Assembly: GCF_038624605.1 (NCBI RefSeq)
Contig: NZ_CP152020.1
Coordinates: 496,001-560,000 of the forward strand
DNA length: 64,000 nt
DNA from: Psychrobacillus sp. FSL K6-4046
GTDB lineage: Bacteria > Bacillota > Bacilli > Bacillales_A > Planococcaceae
Reading direction: 5' to 3'
Shown: positions 52,113 to 61,346 of the stretch, piece after piece
How the letters are laid out: each line of letters begins with the position of its first letter
How positions within the stretch are numbered: the stretch's first letter is position 1
The notes under the pieces: model-generated
What the model saw: only the letters and a program-made list of their open reading frames with translations
Told to the model about the DNA's origin: nothing
Databases searched by the model: none
Position numbers and translations under genes: made by a program

Positions 52113-53675
52113 TTACTCTTCAATAATTTCTTTCCCTGTAGAGAACCATTCTTCAACGTTCCAAACCTTTGTCGCTAAGCCCTCATAAAATTCAGGCTCA
52201 TGGCTGACAAGAACAATTGTGCCTTTGAATTCCTTCATTGCACGTTTCAACTCTTCTTTTGCATGAATATCTAAATGGTTAGTTGGCTCATCGAAAATTA
52301 GCCAATTACTTTCTTCCATCATTAGCTTACATAAACGAACCTTCGCTTGCTCACCACCACTTAAACTGGAAAGAGGGCGAGTAATGTGTTCACTTTTAAG
52401 TCCGGTGCGTGCCAATGCTGCTCGAACCTGGCTTTGCTCCATGCTTGGATAAGTTTCCCATACAGACTCAATTGGTGTAATGTTACCAGCTTTTACTTCT
52501 TGTTCAAAGTAAGAAGGGAAGAGGAAGTCGCCTCGGATTACTTTTCCACCAATTGGAGGGATTTTCCCTAGCATGGTTTTTAGTAAGGTAGATTTACCAA
52601 TACCATTCATCCCTACAAGGGCAATTTTCTCTCCGCGCTCTATCGTAAACGTTAAAGGGGGAAGAAGTGCCTTGTCGTAACCAATCTCTAAATGCTCCGC
52701 TTCAATGACATAACGCCCAGAGCTACGAGACTCCTTAAAGCCGAACTCTGGCTTCGCTGCAGTCTCAGGACGGTCAATACGCTCAATGCGATCCAATTGT
52801 TTTTGGCGAGACTTAGCCCGTCCAGTTGTAGAGTAGCGTGCTTTGTTTTTAGCGATGAATTCCTCTTGTTTTTTGATGAAATCCTGTTGTTTTTCATAAG
52901 CGTCCAGATGCTGTCTTTTATTTAGCTCCGCAAGCTCTAAGAATTTTTCATAGGAAGCTGTGTAGCGTGTTAGCTTCGAGAATTCTAAATGGAAAATGAC
53001 ATCTACAATTCCATTCATGAATTCTGTATCATGAGAAATTAATAAGAATGCATGTGGATAGTTTTTAAGATAGTTGGATAACCAATTTACATGCTCTTCA
53101 TCTAAATAGTTAGTAGGCTCATCTAGTAAAAGAACTTTTGGCTTTTCCAATAAAAGCTTGGCAAGTAAAACCTTTGTACGCTGACCACCAGATAATGCCT
53201 CTACTGGACGGTCTAGTCCGATTGCATCTAGACCAAGTCCTCTAGCAACCTCTTCGATCTTCATATCTAGTGAATAGAAGTCTCCAGCATCCAGTGCATC
53301 TTGAATTTCTGCCATTTGTTCGAGTAACACTTCAAGCTCTTCAGGTGTAGCATCACCCATTTTTCCAATAATCTCGTTAAGCTCTTCTTCCTTTTTATAA
53401 AGAGGTAAGAAGGCATCACGAAGTGTATCGAACATGGAACGCCCTGGCTGTAAGCGTGTATGCTGATCTAAATATCCATAATGCGTACCTGGAAGCCATT
53501 CTACTCGACCCTCGTCATATATAATCTCTCCCGTTAAAATGCTCATCAATGTTGATTTTCCAACACCATTTGCCCCAACTAGTCCTACGTGTTCACCCTC
53601 AACTAAGCGAAATGAAACCTCTTTAAATAATGTACGATCACCGAATGTATGTCCCAAATTTACTACGTTTAACAT
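52113..53675 (-). CDS. ABC-F family ATPase (YfmM-like)
   Basis: A 520-residue protein with two ATPase domains and no membrane helix, the ABC-F plan. Domain 1: GANGVGKST, LSGGQRTKVLLAKLL, LLLDEPTNYLD. Domain 2: GMNGIGKST, LSGGEQAKVRLCKLM, LIFDEPTNHLD. Between them lies the charged linker (about 240-320, KQQDFIKKQEEFIAKNKARY) that reaches into the ribosome in this family. ABC-F proteins act on translating ribosomes, either relieving stalls or protecting against antibiotics. The closest B. subtilis protein by memory is YfmM. ATG 53675 has GGAGG 10 bases upstream; the extra 34 codons to 53777 look non-coding. Confidence 0.92.
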   Translation of the reverse strand: MLNVVNLGHTFGDRTLFKEVSFRLVEGEHVGLVGANGVGKSTLMSILTGEIIYDEGRVEWLPGTHYGYLDQHTRLQPGRSMFDTLRDAFLPLYKKEEELNEIIGKMGDATPEELEVLLEQMAEIQDALDAGDFYSLDMKIEEVARGLGLDAIGLDRPVEALSGGQRTKVLLAKLLLEKPKVLLLDEPTNYLDEEHVNWLSNYLKNYPHAFLLISHDTEFMNGIVDVIFHLEFSKLTRYTASYEKFLELAELNKRQHLDAYEKQQDFIKKQEEFIAKNKARYSTTGRAKSRQKQLDRIERIDRPETAAKPEFGFKESRSSGRYVIEAEHLEIGYDKALLPPLTFTIERGEKIALVGMNGIGKSTLLKTMLGKIPPIGGKVIRGDFLFPSYFEQEVKAGNITPIESVWETYPSMEQSQVRAALARTGLKSEHITRPLSSLSGGEQAKVRLCKLMMEESNWLIFDEPTNHLDIHAKEELKRAMKEFKGTIVLVSHEPEFYEGLATKVWNVEEWFSTGKEIIEE

Positions 53676-53884
53676 ATGATTTTTTCCTCCAAAAAGAAAG
53701 CTCGCAAAACTGATAAAACGATTATTTTCTCTGTATCTTTGCTTAAAAAAGCATCGCAAAGACATTTTCTTCTGCATATGTTCTGCAGAAATGCAGGCAG
53801 GTCAAGTCACCATGCTTCAGCCTTTCCAGGGGATAGGCGTCCATCTGTTAACTATGTCCTGTCTGCAAACAGAAAAAATACGTT
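53676..53884 (-). other. Leader region of the ABC-F gene with an atypically GC-rich block
   Basis: Between the SE1832-type gene and the ABC-F gene lies a block (about 53780-53850) richer in G+C than its surroundings. On the minus strand it carries a 33-codon frame (MDAYPLERLKHGDL ... VFAMLF) without a ribosome site that ends inside the imperfect hairpin TCTTTGC/GCAAAGA. It might be a leader, but the evidence is thin; a small intergenic repeat is as likely. Confidence 0.3.
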
Positions 53885-54067
53885 TTACAGTTCAGCGAGC
53901 TGTTTGTTTAGTTTAGCAAGGTCTTCTTCCATTTGTGCTAGTCTACGCTCAGCATTCTCGACTTGAGTAGGATGTCCATTTGATTCAAGCTTTTCCATGT
54001 CACCTTGTAATCGAATATAGTCCATTTTTAACTCAGCGATTTGTGTCTGCAGCTGTTGTTTTGTCAT
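53885..54067 (-). CDS. SE1832 family small coiled-coil protein
   Basis: A 60-residue protein that is one long amphipathic helix with heptad spacing: LQTQIAELKMDYIRLQGDME, KLESNGHPTQVENAERRLAQ, MEEDLAKLNKQLAEL. The LKxDYIRLQGDxEKLES-GH segment is the mark of the SE1832 family found across Bacillales. Function is unknown; a dimeric coiled coil is expected. AAGGTGA precedes the ATG at 54067. It lies 47 bases after the stop of the gene upstream on the same strand and may be cotranscribed with it. Confidence 0.85.
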   Translation of the reverse strand: MTKQQLQTQIAELKMDYIRLQGDMEKLESNGHPTQVENAERRLAQMEEDLAKLNKQLAEL

Positions 54068-54114
54068 GAATGTTCACCTTCAGCTTTTTGCTCCATTGTA
54101 GCACAAAAATTAAC

Positions 54115-55119
54115 TTAATGCGCAATTTCTTCTTCCTCTTTTTTGGAGACTATCAATTGTTCTATGAGTTCCACTACATCTGTAAGGTGATTGCTAAAAT
54201 CTAGTTGCTTTTGTTTATATTTGTAGGCATTTTTGCGATTCTCGTGGAGAATGATTTCCATTATTGCATTTTGCAAGTAGGATTGTTTTATCTTTCTTCC
54301 GAGTCCCAGATTTGTAAAACCATGCTTCTCAGTAGGAAAACCGTAGTTAACCTCTTCCTCATGCGCACATAGGACAATACATGGTACCTGGAATTGTGAA
54401 ACTAAATAAGGCACATAGGATCCCGAGCTAATCACGATATCGCTTAATGGAATATAAATTTCCGGTTCATTCGTTTTAATAATGCCGATAGATTTCCTTG
54501 TGAGAGCGAAACGTTTTAGCTCCGTTACATCATGCTTATATTGATCATTTACAAGTACACTGATGCGCAATGGAATATGGAGCTGTACTAGATGCCGAAG
54601 TGTTCGGTACGTTAAGTTTTCGGGATCCTCATGTGGAAAAGCGACCACTATATGCGGAGGTAAGTCCGGCATGTTATTATTTTTATAAACGATCTTGTGT
54701 ACGGGAATGTAGCCAGTTGGCCCATATACATAATTCTCCTTGGAAATTTCTTTAGGAGTTTCATAGAGTGCTTGAAAGACAATATCAGCAAGTAATCCGC
54801 CATCTCCATGATCATCAAAATGAACCAGGCATCGGTTATCCTTTTTTAATCTTTTAATGAGGTCTTTCTCAGAATTACCACTATCGTGAATGATACAATC
54901 CGGCTGGAAGGAGTCCATCTCTGCTACTAATTGAGCATTTGTTTTATACAAGAAAGGTTTAATCTGCTTTTTTTCTAAGTAGTAAATGAGGCTTGTATTA
55001 GTAGAAGGAACAAAAACTTTGTTTTCCTTCATCTCCATTGCAGAAAGAAGGCTATTTGCACGATCGGCAGGATACAATCCACGATGAGGCAGCGTGTTTA
55101 ATAAATAAGCAAGTTTCAA
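54115..55119 (-). CDS. Glycosyltransferase-like protein (PseG/SpsG-type GT-B fold)
   Basis: The 334-residue protein has the two-Rossmann-domain look of GT-B enzymes such as PseG and SpsG: an N-terminal domain starting KLAYLLNTLPHRGLYPADRA with CIIHDSGNSEKDLI and HFDDHGDGGLLADI, and a C-terminal domain with VAFPHEDPENLTYRTL, SDIVISSGSYVPYLV and a glycine-rich nucleotide region around HGFTNLGLGRKI. It would bind a nucleotide sugar and either transfer or hydrolyse it. The start is TTG with AAAGGAAG upstream. No polysaccharide gene cluster surrounds it, so its pathway is open. Confidence 0.7.
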   Translation of the reverse strand: MKLAYLLNTLPHRGLYPADRANSLLSAMEMKENKVFVPSTNTSLIYYLEKKQIKPFLYKTNAQLVAEMDSFQPDCIIHDSGNSEKDLIKRLKKDNRCLVHFDDHGDGGLLADIVFQALYETPKEISKENYVYGPTGYIPVHKIVYKNNNMPDLPPHIVVAFPHEDPENLTYRTLRHLVQLHIPLRISVLVNDQYKHDVTELKRFALTRKSIGIIKTNEPEIYIPLSDIVISSGSYVPYLVSQFQVPCIVLCAHEEEVNYGFPTEKHGFTNLGLGRKIKQSYLQNAIMEIILHENRKNAYKYKQKQLDFSNHLTDVVELIEQLIVSKKEEEEIAH

Positions 55120-55229
55120 ATTTCATCATCTTCCTTTCAGACATATTCCTTCTATTGTATGGGGACGGGCAGGGGGATATGACAATTTGGCTAGGAAAGT
55201 GATGACTACATTTAAGAGGAGGTATAAAA

Positions 55230-55985
55230 GTGACTAAAAGAACAGCTATAGTAGTTGGAGCGACGGGCTTTACAGGTCAATTTTTAGTAAAGCAGCTCTG
55301 TGAGAGTGATGAATATACAGCAATTTCAATTATTGCTAGAAGGAAACCTGATTTTAATCATCCAAAGCTTGACGTAAGGGTAAAGGATTTTGAGCAACTG
55401 GAGGAAAAGGATCTAGAAATTGCAGATGACTTGTTTTGTTGTTTAGGGACTACGATAAAAAAAGCTAAGTCGAAAGAAAATTTTCAAAAAGTGGATTTTG
55501 AGTACCCTCTACAAATTGCTTCCCTAGCAAAAAAGAGAGGTGTACCTAATTTTCATGTAATTTCTGCGGTCGGATCAAACAAAAAGTCTCCTTTTTTCTA
55601 TAGTCAGGTAAAGGGCAAACTAGAGGAAGAGTTAATAGCACTAAATATGCCGAGTCTCTCCATTTTTAAGCCATCTCTAATAATCGGTGGGAGAGAGGAA
55701 TTCAGATTAGGTGAACGTCTATCCGAAGGTTTATTTAAAGTGTTAAACCCAGTGCTGACAGGTCCCTTTAAAAAGATGAGGGCAGTCGAAGGACACCAGC
55801 TTGCCTTTGCTATGTATCATTACGCCCTTCATGGTCAGAGGAATAAGGTGAATATTTATCAAAACATAGATATTTTAAATGCTAAACAAATCGAAGTGAA
55901 GGAAGAACAGCCTATTTCTAGAGAAGACCTTTTTAATTGGGAGAAAAGAGAAGGTATTTTTGTTGATAAGGAAAAAAAGGATTAG
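55230..55985 (+). CDS. Atypical SDR / TIP30-like NAD(P)-binding oxidoreductase
   Basis: The 251-residue protein opens with a Rossmann motif (TAIVVGATGFTGQFLVKQL), continues with CCLGTTIKKAKSKENFQKVDFEY, the active-site region VISAVGSNKKSPFFYSQVKGKLEEEL (Y-x-x-x-K), and FKPSLIIGGREEFRLGERL. These match the HTATIP2/TIP30-like group of atypical short-chain dehydrogenases. It likely reduces or binds a small carbonyl compound using NADPH; the substrate is unknown. GTG start with GAGGAGG 8 bases upstream. Single-gene unit. Confidence 0.85.
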   Translation: MTKRTAIVVGATGFTGQFLVKQLCESDEYTAISIIARRKPDFNHPKLDVRVKDFEQLEEKDLEIADDLFCCLGTTIKKAKSKENFQKVDFEYPLQIASLAKKRGVPNFHVISAVGSNKKSPFFYSQVKGKLEEELIALNMPSLSIFKPSLIIGGREEFRLGERLSEGLFKVLNPVLTGPFKKMRAVEGHQLAFAMYHYALHGQRNKVNIYQNIDILNAKQIEVKEEQPISREDLFNWEKREGIFVDKEKKD

Positions 55986-56191
55986 TAAGAAAGATGCTAT
56001 TGTCGTTCATGCAAGAAGTGCATATACTGCATTAAACTAGGTAATCCCGTATTTACAGGGATAAAACTGGGTGTAGCCCAGAAGGGAGCTATTTCAGTCA
56101 AAAGGATGAACTTCATCAAACAGGAACTTTTCTACTAAAATGGAGCTATTTTTTTGATATAATAAGAACGGAAAAAGGAGGTTCTGTTAAG

Positions 56192-56758
56192 GTGAAAATT
56201 CTATTGGTAGACGGAACAATTATCGGAACAAAAACAGGTGTATTATTAGAACAAGTGAAAGAATATATAGAAGAAATCAATAAAGACTATACATTGGAAA
56301 TCATCAAGCTTTCTAATTATGAGCATCAATTTGTGGACGGGCGACCATTTCAACAATATAACGATGACATGAAGCTATTGGTTAGTAAATTTGATCAAGC
56401 AGACGGGTTTATTTTTGCGACGCCTATTTTTCAAGGATCTATTCCAGGCGTATTAAAAAATACCTTCGACTTCTTGCATCCAAAATCTATGCGTTACAAG
56501 CCGGTTTCCATCGTAGCTAACGGAGGTACATTCCAGCATCATCTAGTGGTAGAAAACCAGTTGAAGCCTATTCTAGATTATTTTAAATGCTTAGTTACTC
56601 CAAACTACGTGTACACGCAAACTAGTCACTTTGATGAAAACAACAAAATCATTGATAAGGATGTCCATGCTCGATTAAAGGAACTTGCTCGCGTATTTGT
56701 TTTATATGCAGATATGAGCAACAGCCTAACAAAAGAGGCAACGATTCGAATAAATTAA
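56192..56758 (+). CDS. NADPH-dependent FMN reductase family protein
   Basis: A 188-residue flavodoxin-fold protein: the phosphate-binding strand is ILLVDGTIIGTKTG, followed by ADGFIFATPIFQGSIPGVLKNTFDFL, which is the typical P-x-Y/F-x-x-x-x-P-G-x-L-K-N-x-x-D motif, and a long C-terminal helix. It binds FMN and probably reduces it or a quinone. The GTG start has AAGGAGG about 10 bases upstream. In front of it TATAAT (near 56158) could be the -10 box. The 206 bases before the gene hold two small stems and a 30-codon open frame without a start. Confidence 0.85.
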   Translation: MKILLVDGTIIGTKTGVLLEQVKEYIEEINKDYTLEIIKLSNYEHQFVDGRPFQQYNDDMKLLVSKFDQADGFIFATPIFQGSIPGVLKNTFDFLHPKSMRYKPVSIVANGGTFQHHLVVENQLKPILDYFKCLVTPNYVYTQTSHFDENNKIIDKDVHARLKELARVFVLYADMSNSLTKEATIRIN

Positions 56759-56799
56759 TTGCTTTCCCTATGCTCTAGTAATGGGGAAGACAGACCCTA

Positions 56800-56840
56800 G
56801 ACTGTAAACAATCTTTCAAAGTTGTTTATAGTCTTTTTTT
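56800..56840 (+). terminator. Terminator after the FMN reductase gene
   Basis: GACTGTAAACAA with TTGTTTATAGTC (one wobble), T run. Confidence 0.85.
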
Positions 56841-56896
56841 ATGCTCATTTTCATTTACCTACTCAGCTAATTTTCAGAAAAAAATAATGTTTTCGA

Positions 56897-56924
56897 TGAA
56901 CTTTTTCTGTGTTCGTGTGTCTAA
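56897..56924 (+). promoter_or_regulatory. ECF-type promoter of the second sigma/anti-sigma pair
   Basis: TGAACTTTTT (56897-56906) and TGTCTAA (56918-56924) match the GAAC/CGTCTAA type of ECF promoter, one base off in the -10. It lies 33 bases before the sigma start and suggests autoregulation. Confidence 0.55.
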
Positions 56925-56956
56925 TGTATAGAAGAAAGCTAAAAAGGGGTGTCCAT

Positions 56957-57475
56957 GTGGAGGAGTTAGAAATTGCAAAGAAAGCGATACAAAGAGATGA
57001 GCAGGCTTTTTTGCAATTAATGCAGAAGCATAAGGCTGCTCTTTATCGTACAGCATATGCTTTTTTAAAAAACGAGCATGATGCGATAGAGGCAATGCAG
57101 GAAGTCACGTTTCGAGCCTATCAAAAAATACATACCGTAAAGGAACCAAACTATATAAAAACCTGGCTGGTCCGAATCATGATTAATTACTGCCAAACAC
57201 AGTTAAAGAAAAACAAACGATTCCTGTCTAGCGATTTTCTTCAGGAGCAAAGGTATGACGAGAATAGCTCCTACTTAGACATAGAGGAAGCAATCTCGAC
57301 CTTGTCAGAGAAGGAACAGCAGCTCATTTATATGAAATACTATCAAGACTCTAAGATTAAAGAAATTGCTGAAATAGAAAGTATACCTGAAGGTACTGTA
57401 AAATCGAGGCTCCATAAAGCACTTAAATCATTAAGGGATTTTCTGACGGAGAAAGGAGGGACCGATCATGTATGA
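56957..57475 (+). CDS. ECF RNA polymerase sigma factor
   Basis: A 172-residue ECF sigma factor with region 2 at KAALYRTAYAFLKNEHDAIEAMQEVTFRAYQKI (about residues 25-57) and region 4 at about 115-165 (EKEQQLIYMKYYQDSKIKEIAEIESIPEGTVKSRLH). GTG 56957 is taken as start because AAGGGG lies upstream; the ATG at 56909 falls inside the promoter. The stop overlaps the next gene by 8 bases. It would direct transcription of envelope-stress genes when its partner is inactivated. Confidence 0.9.
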   Translation: MEELEIAKKAIQRDEQAFLQLMQKHKAALYRTAYAFLKNEHDAIEAMQEVTFRAYQKIHTVKEPNYIKTWLVRIMINYCQTQLKKNKRFLSSDFLQEQRYDENSSYLDIEEAISTLSEKEQQLIYMKYYQDSKIKEIAEIESIPEGTVKSRLHKALKSLRDFLTEKGGTDHV

Positions 57476-58775
57476 GCGAGAGGAAGAGATGATAAACAAA
57501 TCGAAGAAACGGTTAGAGGAGATTACTATCCCTGATGAATCAATAGATAATGCCATTCTAGATGGTCTGCGAAAAGCAAAGGCAAAAAAGCGTAAACAGA
57601 AACAAACGATTTGGGCGCTTGCAGTGGCAGCAATACTGATGATTTCATTTGTGACTTCTATACGTGTTTCACCTGCCTTTGCAAGTGCAGTAGCATCAAT
57701 CCCAGGACTAGAACGATTTGTTCATGTACTTCAGCCTGAGTTTGATAAAGGTCTTGAAGCAATCATCGAAAACCAATACTATGAGCCAGTTGGTATTAGT
57801 CAGACGAAGGATCATATTACTTTCACGTTAGATGGAGTAATTATAGACGAGACTGGAGCGGAGATTTTTTATACGCTCGAGGCATCCAGGTCGATAGAAA
57901 ATATAGAATATACCGATATAAAGTTATTTAATGGTGATAAAGAACTAACCGGTTCAATAAGTTACAATTCTCCCAATCAAAAAGAAGATAATCGAAAAGT
58001 AGACAAATTTAGTTTTACCTTTAGTGAGATAGAGAAATTTGATACAAAAAATTTTACAATTAATTTTGATATAGAAGAAGGAGGAAACAATACAAACTTT
58101 GAAGTTCCATTTACGATTAAAAATGATTTAATGAGCGGTAAAGTATATGAGGTAAATAAGGAAGTAGTGATAGATAGGCAGAGAGTCTTCATAAAAGAAA
58201 TAAAAGTTTACCCACTTCGAGTAGCTCTTACGATGCGCTTTGACGAAGGCAACGATATGTTATTTCTTCAATTTGAGGACTTACGACTGGAGGATGAAAA
58301 AGGAGAAGAATGGAGCTCTATAAGAAATGGTGCCACCGGCTTTGGCGGAGTTGAAGATATAGAGAAGACTTATTTTCTGCAAAGTAACTATTTTAAGGAG
58401 CCAAAGGAGCTATATTTAAAGTTTGATAAGGTGCAGGTACTGCCGAAAGAGGAAAGCTACCTATTGATTGATTTTGATAAAAAGGAAGTTTTAAATCAGC
58501 CATCTTTTGAAAAAATAGAAGTTACGAAAATTGTATCGGAAGGTTTGGAGCTGAGATATAAACCGATGAAAGAAAAACATACTTATTCATTGTTCTCACA
58601 GGGAGAGAACGCTAATGGAGACATAGTAGATATAACTTCTCAATCAAGTTGGCATTACGAAGAATACCAATATGCCGAAATTCAGCTAGAAGGGAATATG
58701 ATCAACCCAATAAAGCTGCCGTTTTATGCTTATCCAAATTATTTAAAGGGCTCCGCATCGATTCAGATAAAATGA
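57468..58775 (+). CDS. DUF4179-type membrane partner of the ECF sigma (putative anti-sigma)
   Basis: The 435-residue protein has a cytoplasmic head of about 45 residues ending in KAKAKKRKQKQT, one membrane helix (IWALAVAAILMISFVTSI), the SPAFASAVASIPGLERFVHVL segment that marks DUF4179 proteins, and a large extracellular part of beta domains (about 105-435). The sigma gene overlap and the domain plan suggest that the head holds the sigma factor at the membrane until an outside signal arrives. No ZAS zinc motif is visible. It ends before the terminator at 58788. Confidence 0.85.
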   Translation: MYEREEEMINKSKKRLEEITIPDESIDNAILDGLRKAKAKKRKQKQTIWALAVAAILMISFVTSIRVSPAFASAVASIPGLERFVHVLQPEFDKGLEAIIENQYYEPVGISQTKDHITFTLDGVIIDETGAEIFYTLEASRSIENIEYTDIKLFNGDKELTGSISYNSPNQKEDNRKVDKFSFTFSEIEKFDTKNFTINFDIEEGGNNTNFEVPFTIKNDLMSGKVYEVNKEVVIDRQRVFIKEIKVYPLRVALTMRFDEGNDMLFLQFEDLRLEDEKGEEWSSIRNGATGFGGVEDIEKTYFLQSNYFKEPKELYLKFDKVQVLPKEESYLLIDFDKKEVLNQPSFEKIEVTKIVSEGLELRYKPMKEKHTYSLFSQGENANGDIVDITSQSSWHYEEYQYAEIQLEGNMINPIKLPFYAYPNYLKGSASIQIK

Positions 58776-58787
58776 AAAACAATAGTC

Positions 58788-58824
58788 AAATGAGCTTGGA
58801 GAATTTGTTCCAGGCTCATTTTTT
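58788..58824. terminator. Bidirectional terminator
   Basis: AAATGAGCTTGGA with TCCAGGCTCATTT (one mismatch), T tract. Shared by convergent genes. Confidence 0.85.
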
Positions 58825-58828
58825 CTGT

Positions 58829-59665
58829 CTATTCATTTTGGAAAGGAATTTTTAACTCATCCCAAAGCTCTCCTTGAGCCCACTCATGTCCATGTTCACG
58901 AATAAATGTTATATCGTTTTGATAATGCTCAACATGGCCTTCATCTATCATCTTTTGAAAAGCAATGTCACCTTCATTGGCTTTTCTTTGAATGGTTTTA
59001 CACAAACCTTCTAACCGTAGCAATACCATCTCCAAATATCCCTCATCTAACTCTCCACCGTAGGATTCAAAAAACAATTTAACTCTTTGTTTTATACGGC
59101 TGGCATGCTGTAAGGAGTTATAAGCAACAGCTTCACCTGTTTCAGAATGATATACTCTACTTAGAGGGACGCAAGTATAAAGAGTATAGGCTATATCCCA
59201 CAATTTTGGACCAGGAGCAGCTACATCAAAATCAATAATGCCTACTGGTCTCTTGCGATTAAATATAATGTTGTAGATTGCAAAATCATTATGGCAGATT
59301 ACTTCAAATGGCTTTGGGGTATTATCTATTGAACTCCAACCTTCTTCAATTGAAAAGTCATTCACACAATCGTGATAAAGTCGGAGCATCTTCGCTATTT
59401 CCTCTAAAACGTCATTAGACCACATGTATTCTTTTAAAGGATAGTTGCCAGCTTCACCTTCTATAAAAGATAATATTTCTCTTCCTTTTTCATCGATTCC
59501 TAAAAACTTTGGTGCATAACTGTAACCTTTGTTCTCTAAATGCTTTAATAACTTGTGAATTTTATGGCTATAAGGCTTTAATTCTCTACGAACACTATCT
59601 CCCGAACGATAAACATTCGTGACGTTTCCTCCTGTTAGAATTTCTTCGTTCTCATGGTTTGCCAT
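58829..59665 (-). CDS. Aminoglycoside phosphotransferase (APH) family kinase
   Basis: A 278-residue APH/choline-kinase fold protein. The catalytic loop is CHNDFAIYNIIF (aspartate and asparagine of H-x-D-x-x-x-x-N) and the metal aspartate is in GIIDFDVAAPGPKLWDIAY. The N-terminal nucleotide-binding lobe (TNVYRSGDSVRRELKP) is short. It phosphorylates a small-molecule hydroxyl; whether an antibiotic, sugar or choline-like compound cannot be said. There is no sign of a resistance cassette around it. GGAGGAGG lies upstream of the ATG. Confidence 0.87.
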   Translation of the reverse strand: MANHENEEILTGGNVTNVYRSGDSVRRELKPYSHKIHKLLKHLENKGYSYAPKFLGIDEKGREILSFIEGEAGNYPLKEYMWSNDVLEEIAKMLRLYHDCVNDFSIEEGWSSIDNTPKPFEVICHNDFAIYNIIFNRKRPVGIIDFDVAAPGPKLWDIAYTLYTCVPLSRVYHSETGEAVAYNSLQHASRIKQRVKLFFESYGGELDEGYLEMVLLRLEGLCKTIQRKANEGDIAFQKMIDEGHVEHYQNDITFIREHGHEWAQGELWDELKIPFQNE

Positions 59666-59927
59666 CTTTATATTCCTCCTCCATATGACTTTCTCTAAAG
59701 CACATACAAATCCCAGTTGTTTATAGCCCTATATTTAAATTAAATAAATATCCAATGTGGTTAATCAGCTTTCCTTTAGCAGAGTCTTATTTACAAGTGA
59801 GATATATTTTATAAACATTCTCATTCTTGCTCTAAATTTTAATTTAACTTTAGCAAACACCTATTTACTATATCCACTCAACCGATTATAGTAATATTAT
59901 TTGATTCGTTCGTAGTGGAGGGTTTTT

Positions 59928-61226
59928 ATGGTTTCAACTGTATTAGCAATTATCATTTTTATTATCACTCTCGCATTAGTTATTTTACAGCCTAGAAATT
60001 TGTCCATCGGCTGGTCTGCATGCGGGGGGGCGGTAGTAGCCCTTCTAGTTGGAGTAGTTGATTTACAGGATGTACTCGATGTGACAAGTATCGTATGGAA
60101 TGCGACTCTTGCCTTTATAGGAATCATCATCATTTCTTTAATCTTAGATGAAATAGGATTCTTTGAATGGTCTGCACTCCATGTAGCGAGAGCTGCAAAA
60201 GGTAATGGAGTCCGTATGTTTATATTTGTAACTGTTTTAGGTGCGGTAGTTTCCGCTTTGTTTGCCAATGACGGAGCTGCACTAATTTTAACTCCAATTG
60301 TTCTAGCGATGGTACGCAACTTGAACTTCAATGAAAAAATGGTTTTTCCGTTTATCATGGCGAGCGGATTTATCGCAGATACTACGTCACTTCCATTTGT
60401 CATAAGTAATCTAGTCAACATTGTATCTGCTGACTTTTTCGGAATTGGATTTGTAGAGTATGCATCCAGAATGATTGTGCCTAACTTATTTTCATTGGTA
60501 GCTAGTATCCTCGTGCTTTATTTATTCTTCCGAAAAAGTATTCCCAAAAATTATGACACCGCTGATTTGAAGAGTCCGATGGAAGCAGTAAAAGATGTGA
60601 AAATGTTCAAGCTATCCTGGTATGTATTAGCGATCTTACTGATAGGCTACTTCTCTAGCGAATTTATTGGAGTACCTGTTTCCTTTGTAGTGGGAGTTAT
60701 TTCGATTTTCTTCTTAATTATGGCTAGAAGAAGCCCTTCAATTGAAACCGGTAAAATTATTAAGGGAGCACCTTGGAATATTGTTTTCTTTTCAATTGGA
60801 ATGTACGTTGTTGTCTACGGACTACAAAACGTCGGGATGACGTCGATTTTAGCGGATGTGATACAGTCAGCAGCAGACCAGGGTCTTTTTGTTGGAACAA
60901 TATCGATGGGCTTTATAGCTGCTATACTTTCTTCAGTAATGAATAACCTTCCGACAGTCATGATTGATGCGTTAGCCATTGCGGAAACATCCACAACTGG
61001 AATTATGCGTGAAGCTCTTATTTATGCTAACGTTATAGGCTCTGATCTTGGACCAAAAATTACTCCAATTGGGTCGCTTGCCACATTGATATGGCTGCAT
61101 GTGCTCTCTAGAAAAGGAGTAAAAGTTTCCTGGGGCACCTACTTTAAAGTAGGAATCGTTCTTACTGTACCAACCCTTTTTATAACGCTGGTAGGTCTCT
61201 ATATTTGGCTACTCATTATTTTATAA
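59928..61226 (+). CDS. arsB: ArsB-family arsenite/antimonite (or related anion) transporter
   Basis: A 432-residue membrane protein with about 11-12 helices in the ArsB/NhaD (ion transporter) superfamily: [99 protein letters not shown] and [24 protein letters not shown], all matching ArsB. It would export As(III) as part of metalloid resistance. No arsR, arsC or arsA lies within view, which is unusual for ars operons. GTGGAGG precedes the ATG. A solo pump of another anion is the alternative. Confidence 0.88.
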   Translation: MVSTVLAIIIFIITLALVILQPRNLSIGWSACGGAVVALLVGVVDLQDVLDVTSIVWNATLAFIGIIIISLILDEIGFFEWSALHVARAAKGNGVRMFIFVTVLGAVVSALFANDGAALILTPIVLAMVRNLNFNEKMVFPFIMASGFIADTTSLPFVISNLVNIVSADFFGIGFVEYASRMIVPNLFSLVASILVLYLFFRKSIPKNYDTADLKSPMEAVKDVKMFKLSWYVLAILLIGYFSSEFIGVPVSFVVGVISIFFLIMARRSPSIETGKIIKGAPWNIVFFSIGMYVVVYGLQNVGMTSILADVIQSAADQGLFVGTISMGFIAAILSSVMNNLPTVMIDALAIAETSTTGIMREALIYANVIGSDLGPKITPIGSLATLIWLHVLSRKGVKVSWGTYFKVGIVLTVPTLFITLVGLYIWLLIIL

Positions 61227-61262
61227 AAAAACGTCTGAGTTTATCGCTCAGACGTTTTTTTG
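61225..61262. terminator. Bidirectional terminator
   Basis: AAAAAACGTCTGAG with CTCAGACGTTTTTT, 7-base loop; the TAA stop of the ArsB-type gene lies at its left edge. Confidence 0.9.
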
Positions 61263-61346
61263 TATGGAGTGTTGCGAGGCTTATCACCGTTGATCAGAAT
61301 TTATCACCGCTTAACGAGTTTTCCTAATTCTTAGCCCATGCATGAT

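Noticed and set aside
55986-56191. Riboswitch (FMN or SAM) before the FMN reductase gene
   Set aside because: Two small stems are present, but none of the conserved cores of these riboswitches could be found.
61280-61310. Two TTATCACCG words resembling the CACCTAA units
   Set aside because: Only two copies with weak similarity; too little to call a related array.
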